Positions 8,998-20,430 of a stretch of 24,917 bases of DNA are shown piece by piece. This DNA comes from Leucogyrophana mollusca (lineage: Eukaryota; Basidiomycota; Agaricomycetes; Boletales): assembly GCA_021014945.1 (NCBI GenBank), contig MU266664.1, positions 1-24,917 of the forward strand, given 5' to 3'. A program made the translations under genes and the position numbers. The notes under the pieces are model-generated. The model was not told where the DNA came from and searched no databases. It saw nothing but the letters and a program-made list of their open reading frames with translations. Every line of letters starts with the position of its first letter. Within the stretch, counting starts at the first letter, position 1.

Positions 8998-11620
8998 CTA
9001 GTCAGTCAGAAAAAAGCTCTCTCCAGGTCCAATGTATTCCTCTCTCAGCCTGCTCCGTCTCTCCGGCCTAGCCCCTCTAGCAACCTCCAGGTCCCCCGTA
9101 TCCCCCACAGATCCGCTTGAGGACAGTACCCGTTCCCTTCCCTGGCCAAATTCTACATGCGTCGGAGTAGGTGTTGTACGCATCGGCACCCGTCCGACAC
9201 TGACCTTGGTGATCAGTTTTGGTCTCTGCGGCCTCGAAGCCCCCAGCTGGGCTCCAGAACCCTGTGCGTGATAGGTCCAGTCGTCTTCCACTGGACTTCC
9301 TGGCGTGCCTTCTGAGACGACGTCCTCCGTGAAAGCACTGGGATCTGTTGATAACCGTTGCTGTACAACAGGCCCCGCTCCACTTCGATATAATTCGATG
9401 CTGGCGGGAGTGAGCTGTGTCTGAGCCTGTAATTGAGATCTTGTAGAGGCGAACCACTCTGCGGAGCGGACGCTGGCGTCGCTGAGCGCTCTGCTAGCTC
9501 TGTTTATGAGGTTGCGAGGAGTAAATTTCCTTGGTGTGGCGCTGCCTAGTAGCGTATCATCAGGAGCAGGGGTGACGACAGGACGCGGAGAGTATGCTGT
9601 TGTTCCCGTCCAGGGCGAGGTGGGAGATAACGGAGAAGGAGTGGTGTGGTCCTCAGCCAGTCGGGTAGTAATACCACCCCATGTGGACACCGGGCGAGCC
9701 TCCCGTCGGCTAGTGAATGGTGTTTCTGGTAAAAGGGGGGGTGCGGGTTTGCGCTTTATTGAGCCGCTAATAGATAGAGAAGCCCCTGCCTCGGCGGATT
9801 GATCTTCGTCGTCTTTCTTCAGGCTGGTCTCGCGGGAGATACCAACGACGGGGTACGGATCCTCCTCGTAACCCTGTCCGAGGATCGACCCGCGGTACCT
9901 CCCTGTTACGCGGGGTGGCAGACTGGGGAACTGGAGGGCTAAATCTCGGACGACACTTAGATTGTCTGAGATTGTCTGCCCGCTTTCGGGCCTAGTCGCG
10001 CCCCTAAAAGGACGGCCCTCCCAGTCCGATATGTCTCCCATCTGCATAGAAGGCATAGCTGATTTCGCTCTCGGCGGCCTACGCAGAGTGTTCTGAGATG
10101 CCTGCAAAGTTTCTCCCGATATATTGGGCGCGGAAAATAGCTGGGGATTTGAGGGGTTGTTGTAACTCTGGAGTATACCAGACCACGACCGTCGTCGCGT
10201 CCCTTCAGCTAAAATAGCGGGCGCGGGAAAGTCGAGAGCGGAAAAGCGGATTTGCAAGAATGGCGCCTGGCCGTTCGCATAGTGGACGGTAACTCTCTGG
10301 TCTTTCCTTTCCGTAGGGGTAAATTCGTGCGCGGGACCATTTCTCGCAGGAGAAATGCTCATGCGTGAGAGGCGCCTGAATGTGCTGAGCCGGGGGTTGG
10401 TGACGAAGTCACGGAAATTAGAGATGCGTCTACTTCTTCTGGAGGTGCCTCGCAGCTCATCGGTGAGGTTTTCAAAGTTCTCGCAAGTGTCGAGTCTATG
10501 CGCGAGTAACAATACTGCTTTCAGTACACGCTGCGAATGTCTGTAGTGCAAGATAATCTCACCCTTTGAGCACACCAATAATGAGAGAAGCTCTTCCTAG
10601 CAAACGCAATATCCTCCGAGCGAGGGGGACCGCAAAAAGGCTGCCTTGCGCGAAACCGACTATAGTCTCGATGGCACCGAGTTTAACACCAACAGTTATC
10701 CAGCCGATTCCATTAAAAAAGTGATGCTCGTCTGTCTCGGTGGATTCGATACGCCGCTGATCGAGAAACGCTTTACCTAATCTGTAGAAAGCGAGGAGAA
10801 AATAAATGACCTGGTCGGAGGTGTAAATCGCAAGAGAGAATTTGCTCAGAGAAAGCCAGAGCGAGCGGGTAAATCCTATGACGAGGACATTCTGCATGTT
10901 CAGGGGTAGGGAACCTAAGTTGAAAGCTCAATTAGAGGGGAAATAGAGAACGGTTTGCCTTCCTTACGAATATCTGTTCCAACAAACGAAGAGACTTCGT
11001 TTATTGCGATGATAGCGGGTATAAATGCGAAAAGGAGATATTTCGGCAGAGCTTGGTGCCGGAGGGGGAGATTCGGTATAAATTCGCGAAGGCTCAGCCA
11101 TAAGAGAAATGTGGTGTAGAGAAGAAGAGGAATAAACGATGTCGAGCCTGTAGGGTTTTGCCCGCTTGTGAGGCTTCGCGCCAGATCTAAGAAACCACAG
11201 AGACACACCAACGAAGATGTCTATCGTCTTGAAAATCGACAAAGAACTCCGCGCAGCGGGTAAAACGTGCGACAACAGGTCAATGAGCGCCAAGATGAAA
11301 TAAATGATGCCTTCTGCTGCAAGCAATAGGTCCATCCTGCTACGAGATGCCAGTCAGCACAATTCGTACACGTGAGTATCCAAGTTGAAGGTCACGGTGC
11401 TCCATTTCCGAGCCGAGATAAATGAGCCGTGCCATTATCCGGCAAGCTTTCATGATCATCAAACGAACCTGCCTGATCCCCGCTTCATAAGAACCAGGGA
11501 GATGGAAAAGATAAGTTCAATAGCGGGTGGGATGATGAGAACTTCGAATTGTAACTGGCTGAGATTGATGCAACGAAGATTGGGTGCCACGGACAGACAA
11601 ACGGTATTCGGTTCGCTCAT
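8998..11620 (-). CDS. Unrecognised multi-pass membrane protein with long Ser/Pro/Arg-rich C-terminal tail
   Basis: Exons in transcript order: 11620-11469, 11336-11209, 11147-10968, 10914-10563 and 10495-8998, joining to 2310 nt, 769 aa, with all phases consistent. Hydrophobic segments lie at about residues 26-45, 52-75, 98-116, 130-148, 163-186, 188-206 and 222-256. This suggests five to seven membrane passes, packed into the N-terminal third. Residues 272-769 are a hydrophilic tail rich in Ser, Pro, Thr and Arg with no recognisable domain, probably disordered and cytosolic. The chosen start is the only in-frame ATG before the first hydrophobic segment. The first intron (11337-11468, 132 nt) is longer than the local norm, so the first exon is less certain than the rest. 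I do not recognise the family; it resembles the many lineage-restricted membrane proteins of basidiomycetes. It is transcribed divergently from SOF1. Confidence 0.75.
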
Positions 11621-12066
11621 CGGTAGCTTGAAAGTGAGACCTGAGCATCTCAAGGTCGTAGTGGCTGGCCAGAAAGCAGGGGGACGAAGGTTGCGGTCAA
11701 CGAAGGTCTGTGAGGAAAGAGCGAAACGCAGACTGGCTGCAAAGGCTGGGCCCTAGGACCCGAAGGAAGCTGAACAGGATGATGGGAAAGGTGAAAGATG
11801 AAAGAATAGCCATTATACTCATGGGCCGCTCTCATGTAGCTATGTCCGCGTTGCCAGCTTTCACTTGACCGTTACTACCGAGTCACCTAACTACTACTAC
11901 TACCACCATATATGGTAATGCTCGACTTTTTGTACTGGTGGTTATTTTTGGTTCTTGCGTCTCAGTTATTTATCACCCTCCAGAGCAACCTTGCAGTTTG
12001 ACCTGAGCGTCTGTGATTCTGCATCGAGTCCCCCTACGGCAGGTCCTCAGTTGCGAACAAAGCACG
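11621..12066. promoter_or_regulatory. Divergent promoter region between the membrane protein and SOF1
   Basis: The two start codons are 446 bp apart and face away from each other, so both promoters must lie here or in the 5' leaders. A trinucleotide run (ACTACTACTACTACC) sits at about 11890-11904, followed by an A/T-rich CCATATATGG palindrome at about 11905-11914, which matches the CArG-box consensus bound by MADS-box factors. No conserved coding signal was seen. Confidence 0.35.
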
Positions 12067-13842
12067 ATGGTGGTGAGTCATCCTTACCCAGTTTCTACAA
12101 CGAAGCATATCTCAGTCTCATCTCAGAAAATATCTGTGCTACAACATTCCCCTTCGGTGCACCTACCAAGCCGGCCAGGGGACCCAACGCCAACTTCTCG
12201 TAATCTCGACCCCTTAATGCATCCCTTTGCTCGTGCACGCGAGCGAACTCGTGCTCTGAATGCTGCAAAGATGGATCGATTATTCGCAAAGCCTTTCGTC
12301 GGTAGCCTCGAGGGCCACATTGATGCTGTGGAGGTTCTATGCAAGAAGCCTGGGACACTTTCGACTGTTGCCAGTGGCAGTTGGGATGGAGGTATGTGCG
12401 TGTCAGCTTGAGTGCCCGGCTTCTCAAGTTGACGTTGACTGTGCTGCCGATCAAGGAATAATGCTGCACAACCTTGCCGAGCGGAAACAGCTGCACCGAA
12501 TACAAGGAGCGCACAAGGGCAAGGTGTCAGGACTGTGTTTTGGGGATGGCGATCGCCTTCTTAGTTGTGGAGTTGATAGCGATATCAAATTATGGAACGT
12601 AGCACCGCAAACCGAGACATCGGTGAGTACTTTGGGTATTGTTGCGTTGGTCCCTGTGACTTATATCTAACAGGATCAGCGACCATTGAACGTCTTCCCG
12701 GGAAAATCACCCTTCAAGTAAGATTATTGTTTCATTTGCGAAAGAGCCTCCGCATAATTGTTCACAGCTCGATAGACCATCATCGATCGGATCCCTTGTT
12801 TGCCACAGCCTCTAATATTGTGCAAATATGGGACGAAACAAAGTGGGCATCATGCTTATGTCGACCCATACTTGTCATGGTGCTCATATCATTGATAGGA
12901 GCGCCGCAGTGTCAAACCTCACTTTCCCGACTTCCACAGAAACTGTTACGTCTGTACGATTTAACTTGAGCGAGACCTCTGTATTGGGCAGTATAGGGTC
13001 AGATCGCACGTTCACGTTGTACGATATCCGTACCGGAAAAGCTGAGCGAAGAGTCATTATGCAGGTAGGTCCTCTCGGGGTTGGACCGTCGGGAATGCTC
13101 ACTTTTCCATAGATGCGTAGCAACGCCCTTTCGTGGTCACCGACGTTCCCAACATCCGTACTACTCGCATCGGAAGACCACAATCTGTACACCTTTGATG
13201 TAAGGCAGCTTTCATCGCCAACTCAAATATATAAAGCACATGTTGCTGCGGTAACGAGTTGTGACTGGAGTCCCACTGGGTTGGAGTTTGTGAGTGGAGG
13301 ATGGGATCGAACGGTACGCATATGGAAAGAAGGACAAGGCACTGGCCCAGAAGTATATCATACGAAACGGATGCAGAGGTAAGCCTGTCGCCGATTACTG
13401 CGTACCCTTGCTCATGTCTTGCATCTTACAGAGTCTCCTCGACTATATTCTCGGCAGATGCACGGTTTGTATTGACCGGTTCGGACGACGGTAATGTAAG
13501 GATATGGAAGGCCAAAGCCTCAGAAAAGCTTGGTATTGTCACAGCGAGAGAGAGAGCAGCTATCGAATATCGCGACACCCTCAAAGAACGGTGGAAGTGG
13601 GACTCGGAAGTGGGAAAGATATCTCGGTAAGCAAGGCGACCTACCGAATAAAGCTAACGACTGATATAATGTTTATTAGCACACGGCATTTGCCCAAACC
13701 TGTTCATCAGGCGGCGAAGCTCAAAAGAACCATGCTGGATGCTCGCAGCGTCAAAGAGGAGCGTCGGCGGAAGCATACGCGTGCAGGGGAGAGCAAACCG
13801 AAAGCGGAGAGGAAGAAGGTCGTTATTGCAGAGCAGAGCTGA
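12067..13842 (+). CDS. SOF1: SOF1/DCAF13 WD40 protein, small-subunit processome factor
   Basis: Exons 12067-12072, 12127-12391, 12456-12622, 12674-12717, 12768-12842, 12899-13064, 13113-13378, 13432-13626 and 13680-13842 join to 1347 nt, 448 aa, the usual family length. The N-terminus carries the family signature PTSRNLDPLMHPFARARERTRALNA-like. WD40 repeats follow, with visible GSWDG, CGVDSDIKLWNV, SIDHHRSDPLFATAS, GSDRTFTLYDIRTG, SEDHNLYTFDVR, GGWDRTVRIWKEG and GSDDGNVRIWKA. The C-terminal Sof1 domain is basic, ending in RRRKHTRAGESKPKAERKKVVIAEQS split across that segment. In yeast Sof1 is an essential nucleolar U3 snoRNP-associated protein for 18S rRNA maturation. The six-base first exon (Met-Val) is the weakest part: the 54-nt first intron is in frame and has no stop, so an unspliced reading would also be open. 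Confidence 0.95.
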
Positions 13843-14043
13843 TGTACATGGCTGCGCAAAGATCTATCAGAAATGGGCTCGTGCGTTCGGCGTCCGTCGT
13901 TTTTGCTCACCTTCTCTCCAGTGGCTGTGTCCGAGCCCCAAGGCCAAACAGTGTCAAACTTGTTTTCCCTTCGTTGCCACAGGAAGGACCTTGTTCGCTA
14001 TTTCACCGAGCCCACTTTCCTCCTACAATTTCTTCCCTTAAAA

Positions 14044-16193
14044 ATGTCTGACTCTGAAGGAGATTTCTCTGACGAGCTCCTCGAGCTGGCTGGAGCAACA
14101 GAGAAAAAGCGGAGAAAGCGACAGACATCGTCCTCGAAACCGTCCGCTGCGAAGAAGCGCAAGACGAAGTGAGCACCCAATGCTATCATCTGCATTCCAA
14201 GCAGTTCTTATCACCCACCCCAGTGTCTCCGTGGACAGTGACTCCGAGCCCGAACTCGAGAGTGAACAGGAAGAAGCGAACCCTTACCCTCTTGATGGCA
14301 AATACATTGACGAGGCAGACAGAGAAGAGTGAGACTCTTTCACAGTCCAGCCATCGCTTTCAGTGTAGCTGGACTGATGAATGTGAGATAGGTTGCTGAG
14401 CAAATCTGAAATCGAGCGCGAAGAAATTCTTGCGCAGCGTTCAGAAGAGATGCAGCGCATACAGGACAAGCGTAATCTTGACGCGATGCTGAAAGCTCAG
14501 AAGGAGCGGCCTGGTGACTCGGACAGCATAGCAAAGACTGCGAAACGTCCTCAGCTATCTCACTACGCCTCGGTTATCGTTTACTGACACCCTTTGCAGG
14601 CCAACATGCCCAAAGAGGAGCTACAAAGGAGAAAACCCGTACACTTGCCGAGCTCAAGGCCAGACGGAAAGCCAAAGACGAGAAGAAGCGGGTGCGTTGA
14701 CTGGTGGTTGACGTCTGGTTTAACCTCACACAGCAACAACAGACAAAGACCAACTCGCCGAAACGGGACCGCTCGGACTCACCAATGGACATGGAAACCT
14801 CCTCCGGAGAAGAGGAGGATGGCCAAATAACCAAGTATGAGGAAGAGGAAGAGAAGGATAGGAAGTTGTACACCAAAACGAATCCAGACGACGAACCGAT
14901 TTCACTGGAAGACCTCGCTACTTGTCGACTCACTCGTGATATGCTGGTGAAGCATTGCATGGCCCCTTGGTTCGAAGACTACGTCAAAGGTACATACTCG
15001 AACCCAATCTACGTAGTTTATTTGTGCTCAGATCCTGTCAACAAGGTGGTTGGGTGCGCTATCTTATTGGGCAGGAAGGCAGTCAGCCAGTATATCGGAT
15101 ATGTGAGATTCAAAGTACGTCCCTTTGATGTTCGAGGAAAGTGTCATCGTTCATTAGGTGTGAAGACCTTGGGGCGAATTTGGCCAAGCCCTACAAGATC
15201 AACGAGGTAACCGTCAACCAGACGCTTGATCTGAAACACGGCAAATCAGTGAAATCGTTCAACATGGACAAGGTGTCGAATTCGGCTTTCATTCCGGTCC
15301 GTGGTTTCATTTCCTAGTTGTCGCGTGGGCGCAACTCTGAGCGCCTCATAGAGAGAGTTTGATCGATTGAAGCGAACCTGCGCAGCCGACGACGTGAAAT
15401 TACCTACGAAACGGCATTTAGAGAAGAAAGTCGCGCAGCTTTCTCGCCTCGTTACACAGAACGTCACAGAGGTCCGGTCTTTTTATTCATGGTTTCACTG
15501 ACAGTGCTGAAACAGTCGCTCAGAGTGATATCACTGCTATGCTGGCACGTAAAAACCAGCTCTCAAACGGCGCCCACTCTGCTGCAGCACTAACTCTGGA
15601 ACGATCGCGTCTAATGCAAGCGAAGACGCTGGCAATACGACGACAAGATTATACCGAAGTCGCTGAGATTGACGCCAAGCTCGCTGAGCTACCCGTCCCC
15701 GTTAATATTGCTCGCGAGGAGGAAAATCTTAGCGACAGACTTGCCAAAGTGAACGAACGCAATCGGAAAGCTAACCTCGAGGCCGTTCGAAAGGCAGAGA
15801 TCCTCGAATCTGAAAGGAAGCGCCGAGACCGAAAACTAGCAGCTGCTGGCGCGTCGGGTACAGCTACACCCACTGATCCTAGTGCGCGCCTGAAAGTGCT
15901 TCCTCGAACGTTCAACTCCACATCCAGGTTTGTGCTTCTATCTCAGCCTTTGCTTTCCCTGGTTCCATAGGCTCCTTTGACCCATCGACTTCGCACTCTT
16001 GTGCTACAGATCAGGAACGCCGAACATCAATAGCGCTGGGACTCCATTGCCTTCGTCCGACGTGGCAGGTGCAAGATCAATATCCCCCCTACCTCCTCCG
16101 TCGCTCTCTGGCCCACGGACCTCTCCTGAAAAAATTAGAAGCTTGGAAGTCTCTGTTATCGAATCTATTGAGGTCGATCTCGGGGATTTTTAG
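14044..16193 (+). CDS. RTF1: RNA polymerase II-associated protein Rtf1, Paf1 complex subunit, Plus3 domain
   Basis: Exons 14044-14168, 14224-14328, 14392-14546, 14600-14691, 14743-14989, 15046-15114, 15166-15296, 15352-15471, 15524-15927 and 16010-16193 join to 1632 nt, 543 aa. The N-terminus is acidic (MSDSEGDFSDELLEL) and followed by basic, nuclear-localisation-like KKRRKRQ and KKRKTK. The block NPYPLDGKY then LLSKSEIEREEILAQR is the conserved histone-modification region. The Plus3 domain covers about 212-320, with CMAPWFEDYVKGGWVRYLIG, PVYRICEI, LAKPYKINEVTVNQ and KHGKSVKSFNMDKVSN as short landmarks. A coiled, charged C-terminal part follows (ITAMLARKNQL, RSRLMQAKTLAIRRQDYTEV). Rtf1 couples Paf1C to elongating polymerase through Spt5 and promotes H2B ubiquitination. 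The fourth intron has tandem in-frame acceptors (14733 or 14742), so a three-residue variant (546 aa) is possible. It begins 201 bp after SOF1 on the same strand. Confidence 0.95.
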
Positions 16194-16442
16194 TCATGTT
16201 TTTTTATAGTACTCATTGGAGTTGTTGGGTTCATCACGGATGTAACTAATAGATAATACTCATAATACATTTACTGGGGTTCAGTGGACAAATAGCTGGG
16301 TTCTGAGCGTCCTGCGTTTCGTGATCTCGTTGACCATGATAAAATTGATAGAAATAACTCCTATAGCTAGTGGTTTGTAAGTATGATATCAAAGTTCCAC
16401 TAAGGGGCCAAGGAGATATGCCAAGAGAGAAGGTAACTATAA
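16194..16442. other. Convergent 3' intergenic region, RTF1 to SDS3
   Basis: Only 249 bp separate the two stop codons, which face each other. The region is A/T-rich, with a T-run (TTTTTTTATAG) at about 16199-16209 and several ATAATA-like motifs that could serve polyadenylation on either strand. No coding signal was seen. Confidence 0.4.
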
Positions 16443-19400
16443 TTATGGCCCGTCCACAGTCATCTGTATCGCCGTCATCTTTGGAGGAGGCATAGAAACG
16501 CCAGTGCCCTGTAGAGAGCGTGTAGGAGGTGGTTGGTTTGGGTGCAAAGATGGCGAAGAATAGGGTGGCAGAGGAGCTGTTCTACTGCTATGCACAGACA
16601 TCGCAGAGCCATTTTCGACTGGCGGGGGCGCAGCGGTTTGTCCAGGACCCGTCAGTCGGGGAGGCGGATAACCTGAAACAGGCATAATTAACTTCGAAGA
16701 TGGCAACGCGGATGGCGAAAGGGGTCGACGAGGCTTGAGAATAGGACTTGCTGTCGCGGACGCGATGCGTGGGGGTTGGTCTGCCGAGAGTGGTGGCACC
16801 ACCGAGCCCGGCTGAGTGAACCGCGAAGGGGAGCGAAGAGGATTCGTGAAGGGCAGCGAGGAAGGACTTGGAGGGTGTCGAACGCGCGGTGGAGATACAC
16901 CAGTGGAGTTTTGTCGGGAGACAGATGCCTGGGAAGGACGCGGGGTTGGCCCCGAAGATCCGGGGTAGCGATGTGGACCAGGTGAACTGAACCGTTCGCC
17001 CGGGCCTGGGAATGCGGAAGATGTAGAGGGAGGGGGATGCGTGCCGTCTTCTGCATGAGACCAGCTCGGTCTTGGGGACGGAGCTAGTGAGCCTCCTGAA
17101 GACATTGGATATCCGCTTAGGGACGCGGGTGCAGAAGTAGAAGTCGGCATCGACATACCATGAGAAGGCGCCAGGACGAAGGAAGTTGCTAAGGGCCGCT
17201 CACGCTCGTCATACGGAGGATGTGTTGACGAGGGTCTGCTGTTGTGCTTACTGCGGGGCTCACGATGATCACTGAATTCATCTCGTTTCCAGTGAGGAGG
17301 CAGAGAGCCGGATTGGGATGGTTTGGAGAGGTTAATGATTTCCAGGGAATGGGAAGGTCCAGGACGAGGATACTCTAGATCTCGGCGCGGCATATTCGGG
17401 CTTGCCATGCCCGCATACCCAGGCATAGGAGCGGAAGACGAGTGTCCACCACTACCGCCGCCGGACTGCGACTGTTGAGGGTGATGATGGTGCAGAACGT
17501 GATGATGATGCCGATGATGATGGTGCTGACCAATGTGGTGATGGGGAGGTGCGGGAAGATGGGGGTGCGAGTGCTGGTGAGACGACGTATGGCGATGGTT
17601 CCCTTGTGGAGGGGCAAGTGCCCCAGTATGCCCTCGTTCTCGCTCATGGTCCCGCTCTATCTCGTGTTGGTCACGTAGATAGTCCCTCTCTCTGGCCTTC
17701 TCCTTCTCCCGATCACGGTCCCTCATCATTTCCCGTTCCCGCTCTTCCTCAGCTGTCCTCAGCTCGCGTCGCCTCCCATCATTCCAGTCCATTCCACCAC
17801 TTGACTTCGGCTCAGCTTGCACCCCAGGCCCTCGTCCAGGTCCGCTCCAACCCGGCCCAGGTTTACTCGGCCCACCGGCCATCGCAGGACCTGCCATGCC
17901 ATTTCCCGTGATATGAACAGGCGTAATTGGGCGGCTCATACCCGCGTTCACGAAGGAGTGATTATGGCTTCCACCGACACCGGTTCCAATGAACTGTGGA
18001 GGGGCCTGAGGGTGAGGGAGACCAGGTCCAATCCCTGGTCCATCGACGAATTGAGATTGTGAGGGGTTAGTCATACCCGGAGCATGAAGCTGTGATCGAC
18101 CACCACTAGAGCCACCACCGAGCGGATAACTGTGTCCTTGGGGCCCCGAGAGTGGCGTGTGCTGATGTTGGAACATGGGTGGCGGAGGCGGAGGCATGCG
18201 GGTATCAGGAGGTAAGGCGCCATACGGTCCTCCGCTTGACACGCTCTCCATGACAGAAGCGCCATTCATCTGGTACGCATCATATGGGGCGGCAGGTCCA
18301 ACCTGCGGATGCATCAAGTTGATGCCCGCGTTCAGGTTTGGTATCCTTTGCGGGTCAAACGCGGCGCGTCGATGTTGGTAGAGGAACTCAAGATCCCCTG
18401 CAATGTCTGCTGTTGCGAGAGTGCCTAAGTCGGGATAGGCCAGTGTCGCGAAATCGCGTTTTTTGCTATTGGAGCGGTAGTCGTTCGCGAATAGCACAGT
18501 GTCGGCGATTTCGCGTAGGGATGGTGGGAGAGGCGCGTCTCTGATGGGGTTCGGAATACGTCGGACTACCAAAAACCAATGTCTATGGAGGTCAAGAAAT
18601 ACAAAGAATGAAGTGCTCACCTGGCTGCGGGCGCTCAATAGCTCTTCGCTCCCGTTCGAGCCTTCTACGTTTTCTATTTGTCTCAGAAATCATATCTGTC
18701 TGCAGCTCATCACGGGCAAGCTTGGAGATAGTATGGCGCGTCGCGCAGCGCGGTAAGCACACGGATGTGACGCCATAAACGCACATGGCTCACCTTCCAC
18801 CAACTCCACACCGCGTCCTCCTCTAATCTGCGTCTTTTGGTGACGGAAGCTACTTCATACATGCGTTTGCGGCAGGCTAAATCCAGCCGTTTGTCGCGCC
18901 GCTTGGAGAGTTCCGCTTGGAGATGAATCATTTCAGGATGTGTACCTATTTCATAAAAACAGGCTCGTTAGATGTCTGATTTCACATTGATTCGGTGAAA
19001 AGGACATGAAACGCACCTTCGCCAACGAGAGCCTCCTCCCATGCTAAGCCTTCCATTTTTTCAACGTAGACCTTCTCGCGCAGTAAGGCAAATTTGAGCT
19101 CGATCGTGGCTAACACGTCTAGCGCCTCAGCTCGATGTGCAGGCTGCAAGTCCAACTCTAGATCAATGTCTTGCTCAGCTTCGAGCTCCTCCGGCTCGAC
19201 ATCATCACCTATGCCGTCTTGTTCAGCATCAGCTCCAAGATTGGTCACTTTGGAAGTCCCTTCCAAGTGTGTGGACGCGTCCACATCACCGTTGATAGCA
19301 GATGCCTTCTTCCTGCCCTCCCTCTTCCGTTTGCCGTTAGTGAGCGGTGGAGGTTGTTCAGGCGCTGGGGAAGGTGATCGGGAAGGGGAGGGGGACGGAG

Positions 19401-20430
19401 ATGCGGATGAGGAGGAAGAACTTGGAGATGGAGGGTCCAAGACGGCTGAGCCAGCCATGATCGAGGACGCCGCGGCAGCTGCAGCAATGGGTGCAACGGC
19501 TGCGGGGGAGGGTGCAGTGACGTCGACAGCCAACGACACAAGAGTGGCCGCGGTTTTCAGAGCCGCTGCCCCGGGCGGCCCCAAAGGCATATCAGCATCC
19601 TGGTCCATACCATCCGGAATCGGGAGGTTTTCGTCTTCTGACTCTGTATCATTCTCATCGTCATCCGGTAGTTCAGCTTCGTTGTCGCCACCGTTGGTAA
19701 GGGTACGACGCCGCTGCCCGGAAGAAGCGCCAACTTCTTCTTGTTCCTCTTCTACGTCATCATCTCCGCTGCGATATGCATTATCAAGGTCATCCTTCTC
19801 GGCGGATTGAGAGGGGAGGAGGCTTCTCCGCTTGCGGAGATTCTGAGTGAGGGATTTGTCCGGTTCGTCGTCTTCAGACGCTGAGGGTTCGTCATCGGCG
19901 ACTGGACGGGCACGAGTATTCTGCCTTTCAGTAGAGAGAACCCTTCGAGGATCCTCTACATCTTCCACGTCGTCTTCGTCTTCCACAGGGTTTCCGTTGA
20001 GGCTTTGAGCAGCTGAGTCTCTTTCCTCGTCTTCATCCTCTTCTTCTTCCATGGCCCGTGGTGGACCAGACATTTCCTCTTCCTCTTCTTCCTCGACACC
20101 AGGTGTGCCGTTCTCATCAGTTTTCTTACCCTTGTAGGCCCAGTCCCACATCGGTGCAGGGACCATACCACGCCTTTTCCTTCCACCGCGGCGAGGAGCA
20201 CGTCGTCTAACATTGTCTTCGTCGTCCTCGTCGCCGTCGTCACCGTCACCCTGTGTAGGCATTGAGTTCCGGTTATCGGGCTCTTGTTCGTCTTCTGTCA
20301 ACTCTGAAAGTTCAGAGCCGCTGTCGAGGCCAGCGCTTGTGGCCCCGGGACCTAAGTGAGCGTCTTGCTGAGGTGGTGGAGAAGGAGAAGGAGAGCTTAA
20401 AGAATCTAGAGATGCTATTGAGCCTGGCAT
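16443..20430 (-). CDS. SDS3: SDS3/BRMS1-family subunit of Rpd3L-type histone deacetylase complex, with very long low-complexity flanks
   Basis: Exons in transcript order: 20430-19017, 18945-18794, 18720-18621 and 18565-16443, joining to 3789 nt, 1262 aa. The Sds3 domain lies at about residues 433-555 (ATIELKFALLREKVY, GTHPEMIHLQAELSKRRDKR, VTKRRRLEEDAVWSWWK, RDELQTDMISETNRKRRR), and conserved sequence continues to about 640. Sds3 bridges Sin3 and Rpd3 in the large corepressor complex that deacetylates histones at promoters. The N-terminal 430 residues are strongly acidic and Ser/Pro/Ala-rich, with an Arg-rich patch before PAPMWDWAYKGKK. The last 600 residues are Pro/Ser/Gly-rich, with an Arg/Glu/Asp block (about 17620-17760) and a His-rich block (about 17475-17600). 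The open frame continues upstream to 20514 without an ATG and then meets a stop, so I take the first ATG at 20430; an extra 5' exon cannot be excluded. Much longer than yeast Sds3. Confidence 0.88.
17475..17600 (-). repeat. Histidine-rich low-complexity tract in the SDS3 C-terminal region
   Basis: On the minus strand CAT/CAC codons dominate and encode runs such as QHHHHRHHHHVLHHHH, interrupted by Pro, Leu, Gln and Ser. On the plus strand it appears as a GATGATG/GTGATGATG purine-rich microsatellite-like stretch. Poly-His runs in nuclear proteins are often nuclear-speckle targeting signals. Trinucleotide slippage can change its length between strains. Confidence 0.8.

Noticed and set aside
8719..9120. 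Plus-strand 133-codon frame after VPS26
   Set aside because: It starts inside the last VPS26 intron and runs antisense into the membrane-protein gene, with no family similarity. The VPS26 read-through possibility is reported separately and is in a different frame.
9077..9457. Minus-strand open frame overlapping the membrane-protein tail in another frame
   Set aside because: Contained within the long open tail exon and without conserved motifs; a frame shadow.
14574..14960. Minus-strand open frame opposite RTF1
   Set aside because: Ser-rich mirror image of the acidic/basic RTF1 exons, without introns or family similarity.
16776..18756. Several plus-strand open frames of 60-120 codons
   Set aside because: All lie antisense to the Pro/Ser/His-rich last exon of SDS3 and reflect its codon composition.
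19094..19810. Long plus-strand open frame (238 codons), Ser/Ala-rich
   Set aside because: It lies antisense to the low-complexity first exon of SDS3; its Ser runs mirror the GAA/GAG and TCC codon bias of the real gene.
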